Assembly (NCBI RefSeq): GCF_041381155.1
Contig: NC_091134.1
Span: 57,195,467 to 57,259,466, forward strand
From: Argopecten irradians
Taxonomy: Eukaryota > Mollusca > Bivalvia > Pectinida > Pectinidae
Length of the DNA: 64,000 bases
Direction: 5' to 3'
The position numbers and the translations under genes are program-made. A model generated the notes under the pieces. The model was given only the letters and a program-made list of their open reading frames with translations. It had not been told where the DNA came from and searched no databases. Shown here one piece after another: positions 58,790-64,000 of this stretch (position 1 is its first letter; the number at the start of each line of letters is the position of its first letter).

Positions 58790-59125
58790 CCAGAGTGTCA
58801 AACAAAAACCCTCGGACCTAGCTCGAGCTCATTTTCTAAGCAATTCTCGCAGTCTAGAGGTGGTCAGGTGTTTGTGGTAGGGAATCGGGTACCTTGACCA
58901 TTCCTCCATCGCGTTCCTTTTTTACGTGTGTCTTCGGCGGCATGCTTCAGTGATATAGCACTATAAAAAGGGCAACAGTTCTACTATACAAGAAGACACA
59001 ACACGAACATACCAAAAGTCTCCCAAAATACGCACCTCGCACAATATACTCGCAACACACCACTTACATGGGAGGCCGTCCTCACATGACCATAGCTGTT
59101 AATTAATCAAACAAACAAACAAGTG
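58790..59125 (+). mobile_element. SINE-like repeat with AAACAAACAAAC tail
   Basis: It contains 'gtgtcttcggcggcatgctt', 'aagacacaacacgaacat' and 'gtctcccaaaatacgcac', which match reversed blocks near 50690 and 50960-51060. It ends with 'cctcacatgaccatagctgt', 'taattaatcaaac' and an ACAAACAAAC tail, the usual form of molluscan SINE 3' ends. The left border is uncertain. Confidence 0.5.
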
Positions 59126-62100
59126 AAAATAAATGTGAAGGAATAACAGTGATAACATTTGTATCTTTAAACATATTATCAAACGGAAGGCGGACCAAAA
59201 GAATACCTGGTTAATAAGGGATGTTAACATTGGCTTGTAATATGACTGATCATATTTTATATCCCTCCTGTACCAATTAAAATTTCCGTTCCAGACCTGG
59301 CCATTACACGTACAATAAAAGTCAGCAAGACTTCAGATTAATATTAACATATTTCTGATATATATATAATTAAGTATATGTCTGATTTTGAATCATTTGT
59401 CTAGTCGCTTGTCGATGATTTCCTTTGGTATCAGCAGCCATCACAAATCACAATTCGCGACAAAGCATCACATATGTTTTATCAGATGTTCAATTTGTTA
59501 TGTGTTGCAATAGAATTCACAAGACACCAATATCTGATATTTAGTAAAACCAAAATGATATTTTAGACAAAGGCTGAAACAAATCATCGACCATTAGAAT
59601 GTATAAAATGGTCGATGATCTCAGCATTTCAATTGTGAATGTTCCAATTCTGGATATTCATATACTGCCTCGTTCACTTTAACTACAATCCAGAATTAGA
59701 ACAAGAGGATTTTGACTTGTTATACAATGAAATATCAAAAATAAATGTTTAAAAATAAAACTGGTAAATGTGATGTAACTGCAAACATGAGAGTAACAAC
59801 GCTGACAAATGTCGTGATATAACGCTATTGTAAACATAAAGCAATCGCTACACAGTAGTTTCCAATATGACCATGTTGGGAATTACTTTTTCCCCTTTGT
59901 GTTGTTATGGTTGAGATTATACTTCCTTGTTAGGACGTCTCGTGTTGTTTCATTGCCTTATCCGTAGCGTGGATTTGGTTTTCCCCTCCTTTTATTGTCT
60001 TGTGCATTGAGTTTCTTTTGTTATGCAGTGACAGTAAGCTTCAGTAATGAATGGTTCAGTCCCCATGGTTCCACGTACGTAAGTCCGTACGTTTGTTTAA
60101 TATATCATTAGTGACATGGGTTTAGGATATACATAACGGATTCTATCCCCAAAAGAAAAAAAACATTACCACCATACAAATGTTCTTGGTTAAAAAAACG
60201 AACATCCAGGGACTTGTTAAAATGTTAGTCTTTTAGAAAGGATTTGTTTAAGCCGATCAAATAATAGAAAACGGTTGTATGATTAGCGTTTTTACTGGAA
60301 ACTTTCATATTTTATCGTAATGCTTAAAGCATCATGACGACAGTGAGGCTCTCTTTCTGCAAATATGTCTATTTGTCGTTTTTATCTTTAAAATAAAAAG
60401 TGCTTGGAATAAAGTTATGCTTGTATAACAACTGTCTATTATGCTGATTTGAATGTTTAGTTTTCATGTGTTTTTAATGATGCAAGGGACACAAAGCCGT
60501 AAGCATAATGAACATGATAATAGTGTTGTGTTTAGTTATTCATCGAACTTGTGTGTGATTTTGTTAGAGATCTGCATTATAGTATAAGGAACGTCAAACA
60601 ACAGTCTCGGGTGAATTTCTGTCCTTTTGAGCTTTGTCCCTGGAAAATCACACAACTGTTCCTACAAAGATGTTATCTTAAAACAGGTCCACCTCACTGA
60701 GTCTATATATGATGGCTTGCACTCTACACAACTATTTCCTCCTATTGTGTCCTTCATGGTCTTGTTTGATAACGAAGTCTGATACTGCAAGTTGATACTG
60801 AAAAGGAACCTTAAACAGGGAATGGAAAGCATTACATTTTTTGCTGAATTCCTTAACTTACAAGATAGGAATGAGATTAACATTTTTGTCATTTGCAGCA
60901 AGTTAATGGAAGTTTATCAACTCCATTTTTTGGCTCATAAGTAACACATATCATCATGTGATTATACATAAACTGATTGTACAAAAGATAATGTGCACAA
61001 ACATGTCATTTAAAACAAGAAAAAAAATAACTAAAACATCATTTACAATTTACGAGTGATTAAAGTGGTATCAATGTTAAATATCTTTTTGAATAAATTC
61101 TATTTATCAGAATATATACAGAGCAGATTATAGATAATATACACAATATTTTTAATGCTCTTCTTTAGAAATACAATAAAGATTATCTGAAGGACAGGCA
61201 CAAGATCAATGTATCACAAAAAGTACAAGTCGTCTGAATGTTTCATAGGGTGAAATTATATTTGGCAATAACCATCTCTACACAATGTATATGGTAGAGT
61301 ACTGCAAGGTACACGACCAGGCGATGTACCATCATCTCATGTTGGTGTGTAAAAAACCATATCAAACCTCATTTCGATCTCAACCTTGGCAGTGATTCAT
61401 GCTTACAAGATATTGAACCATATTTATGTAGAAGCCACGTAAGAAAATAGACAGCTGTCACTTCATATCATTGTGCACATAAATCGTGTTCGACTTAATG
61501 CTCGCAATACTCGCTTCATAGATTCGTAGATACAATGTATTGTATTTTCTGCACATGAAGCGAAATTTCCATTTCCAGTATTGTCGAGGAGGTGAAAAAA
61601 TAAGATCGTGGATACATATCAGGCTTTTCAAATGTTCAAGATATAGATGTAGAAAACATAACAAATATTCTGCCTATCTTATGAGACTTTTGATTGGCGG
61701 AGAGATGTCGTACATAACACATCACTATGACAACGGCAGTTCGGAGATACGGGAAACTAACAATACCGAACCGCTGTCCTCGTAAAACAGATATTTCCCC
61801 ATCTCACTTGGCATCTGACACGTATGTCTGACAATGGCATTATCTCTCATCCCCGGGGGACGGTACGTCGGCAGATGAAAGTGCCGCGGGGTGGGGAAAC
61901 ATAGGACTGTGCATCACACGATGTGACGTTATCAAACTTAGTAAACGCACGCGCTCTCGAGAGAATCGGAGGGAGCGTATACAAAAGAACAAAGAAATAA
62001 CAGGGACTATATTACAAAACCGCCAGTTCCTGTTAAAGTGTTAAAAATTCTGTTATTTAACAAAACATATTTCTGTTGTCGTCGCTCTATTTTTTGTACA

Positions 62101-64000
62101 ATATATCTAAAAGATTGTATATTTCTTTCTTTGTTTTAGAAAGGTATTGGGACCTGCATGGTTTCACTACACACTTCATTTTGTAAGATTCATATGTTTC
62201 GAAATATCAAAGGCAAATTTTAACAAATGAAGCATTCTGGAGACAGACTGCCATACTACAAAGGAATATCTTTCACAAAGAAATGAGATTTTAAAAATAC
62301 TTTTCCTGTGTGAATGTATATTACATAAGATTGAACTGATGTTGCGATGCATACACAACATCAGAACAATCAGTAAAGGTGTTGAAAGATAACGTCTCAT
62401 TAGTTAGGGTATAACACGAGATGTGAAAGATAACACGCACATCACTCAATTGTCTTGATAAGAAAGCATTTTAAAGTGTTAACCAAATGTAGAAATTTCT
62501 ATTGATATAAACATCACCTAAAACCATGGAAGCAGTTACAATTACTCGCGTTCGTAATCACTGAATACAATCTACATTTCGGGACATAGCCATTTTTTGT
62601 GTGAAATCGTTATCCTTTATTATCTAGATTTGCAAGGCAGCAGGATGCTTTACACAATCATATATGCCGATAGAACTTTAGAGCATTGCATCAAAATATG
62701 TTTGTTTAGGTAACATGCTTGGTAACTAATGTAATTAATAGACCTGACTTTATGATTATGAATGCATTGTATCAAAGGGGTTAAGTACCTTCTAGAGCTT
62801 GATAGTGAGGTTATGCGTGAATACATACTAGGGATAGGTATATAATCAAGAGCAGGATGAACTGAAATTTAACAAAGAAGTAAAAGGCAAAATAAAAGGC
62901 AAAATTAGGCATTGAATAAAGCTGGCCGTAGTATGAAACTAAGACTTAAGTTCAATGGTGTTTGATGAACAAGAATATTCATGATAAATTATACATGTTA
63001 ATGTTTTCACAACACACATTATTTTAGATTCAAAGCTAGTGAACCATATGAAAGTGGAAACTGATGAGAATCGTTACGGTCGAAAAGGAAGAAAACCGAA
63101 TAATTTGAACGTAAATATAAGATAACATTTTCCCCAATCGATTCCTATCTTCTAACTTGATATGACAAATACCACTCGAGGACGGGCACCATCTGTGTTA
63201 GTCTAAACTAATAGTACAAGACTATAGAACACATTGATAGTGCAGTATGCGGAAACGTATAATAGGAAAAGTAGAGTAAACTTGAAATATTTTGCAAGTT
63301 TGTAAAACGGATGAAGATCTGTAGTATTGTATCATACATGAATAACGACTGTCTTAAATCTTACATGACGTCTATGTACTGAGGTGAAGACGGATAACGG
63401 GAAAAGTAAAACAAAGTCAGAAAGTTGTTAAAAATACAACTCAGTGAACAGTAAAAAGTACTAAAGTAATTCTCATTCAAGGTCAGATGCAAGAACGTCA
63501 TAGTTTTCGTATTTTTTTAATTAGCCAGTTAAAATATTAGATAAGTTTCCGAATCAAATATGAAAAAAATACTGAATTCAGACTCTGAGAACTATCATTA
63601 TTTGGAATGAGTTTTTGTTTTTGACCAAAATGTTTTGGAGGAAACAGACATTTACTTGATGTACATGTATATTTAAAAGGCAGTTGGCTGGAAATTATTC
63701 TATGTATTTTGTGCGTTTGTGTGTTTCGAAGTCATAAAACAAAACTTCAAAGTCTCAAAGCAAAGCACACACTTAAGAAACGGAAGCCAAATTTCCATAT
63801 TTCCAATCTACAGAAATGACGGAACGCATAGTATGAGATTATTGATATCTATTTTCCGTGAGCTAGAACTAGCTTATTACTGTTGATTTATTGTTGTAAA
63901 TTGAACAGTGAGAAATGCATTGCCTTGTTTATATAGCTTTAATGTCTTTTTGAAAGATATAGCTTTGTTATTGACAATCATTCTCGCGAAAACAAATTTC
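59126..64000. other. Gene-poor end of window
   Basis: No coding exon is recognised; the open frames at 60662-60901, 61458-61785 and 62176-62400 show no domain. A local GC-rich, CpG-containing patch at about 61845-61975 (CCCCGGGGGACGGTACGTCG, then TGACGTTATC) stands out from the AT-rich surroundings and could be a promoter or enhancer. Confidence 0.35.

Overview
The window looks like nuclear DNA of a lophotrochozoan animal, most likely a bivalve mollusc and perhaps a scallop. It has spliced genes with GT-AG introns, AT-rich intergenic DNA, tRNA-derived SINEs, and many copies of a non-autonomous repeat superfamily built as hairpin, CCGT microsatellite, tandem units of about 150 bp, then a GGCC hairpin. 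That design matches the 'pearl'/Helentron-like elements described from oysters. The species assignment is inference from repeat style. All gene models were spliced by hand from splice-site phase and protein family resemblance.

Layout. 1-10.4 kb: pearl-like repeats, one nested inside another, plus a possible last exon of a gene entering from the left. 10.9-21.2 kb: a head-to-head pair, MTRES1 (minus, mitochondrial RNA-binding factor) and MIS18A (plus, CENP-A deposition), with start codons 224 bp apart and SINEs and tandem repeats in their introns. 21.2-27.9 kb: repeats, including a 20-unit 146-bp array and a long inverted repeat. 27.95-35.7 kb: a ten-exon minus-strand gene for a 438-residue protein with three degenerate cyclic-nucleotide-binding domains. 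36.6-39.6 kb: a five-exon plus-strand gene for a 205-residue secreted ependymin-like protein. 42.7-43.7 kb: the last exon of a plus-strand gene of unknown function with two CxxC pairs. 45.3-49.6 kb: WARS2 (minus), the mitochondrial tryptophanyl-tRNA synthetase, complete in seven coding exons. 49.6-64 kb: no gene recognised, only dispersed repeat fragments.

The genes do not form one pathway. MTRES1 and WARS2 both serve mitochondrial gene expression, but they are 30 kb apart and apparently unlinked in regulation.

The most unusual signal is in the ependymin-like gene. The 3' end of exon 3 together with its 5' splice site (GTAAGTAT) is repeated 24 times at exactly 51 bp across intron 3. The 3' end of exon 4 with its own 5' splice site is repeated about nine times, in decayed form, in intron 4. 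Two successive introns thus seem to have grown by tandem copying of their own exon-intron border. The second notable signal is the 146-bp repeat family: each unit carries two inverted YY1-type motifs and is close to nucleosome-core length.
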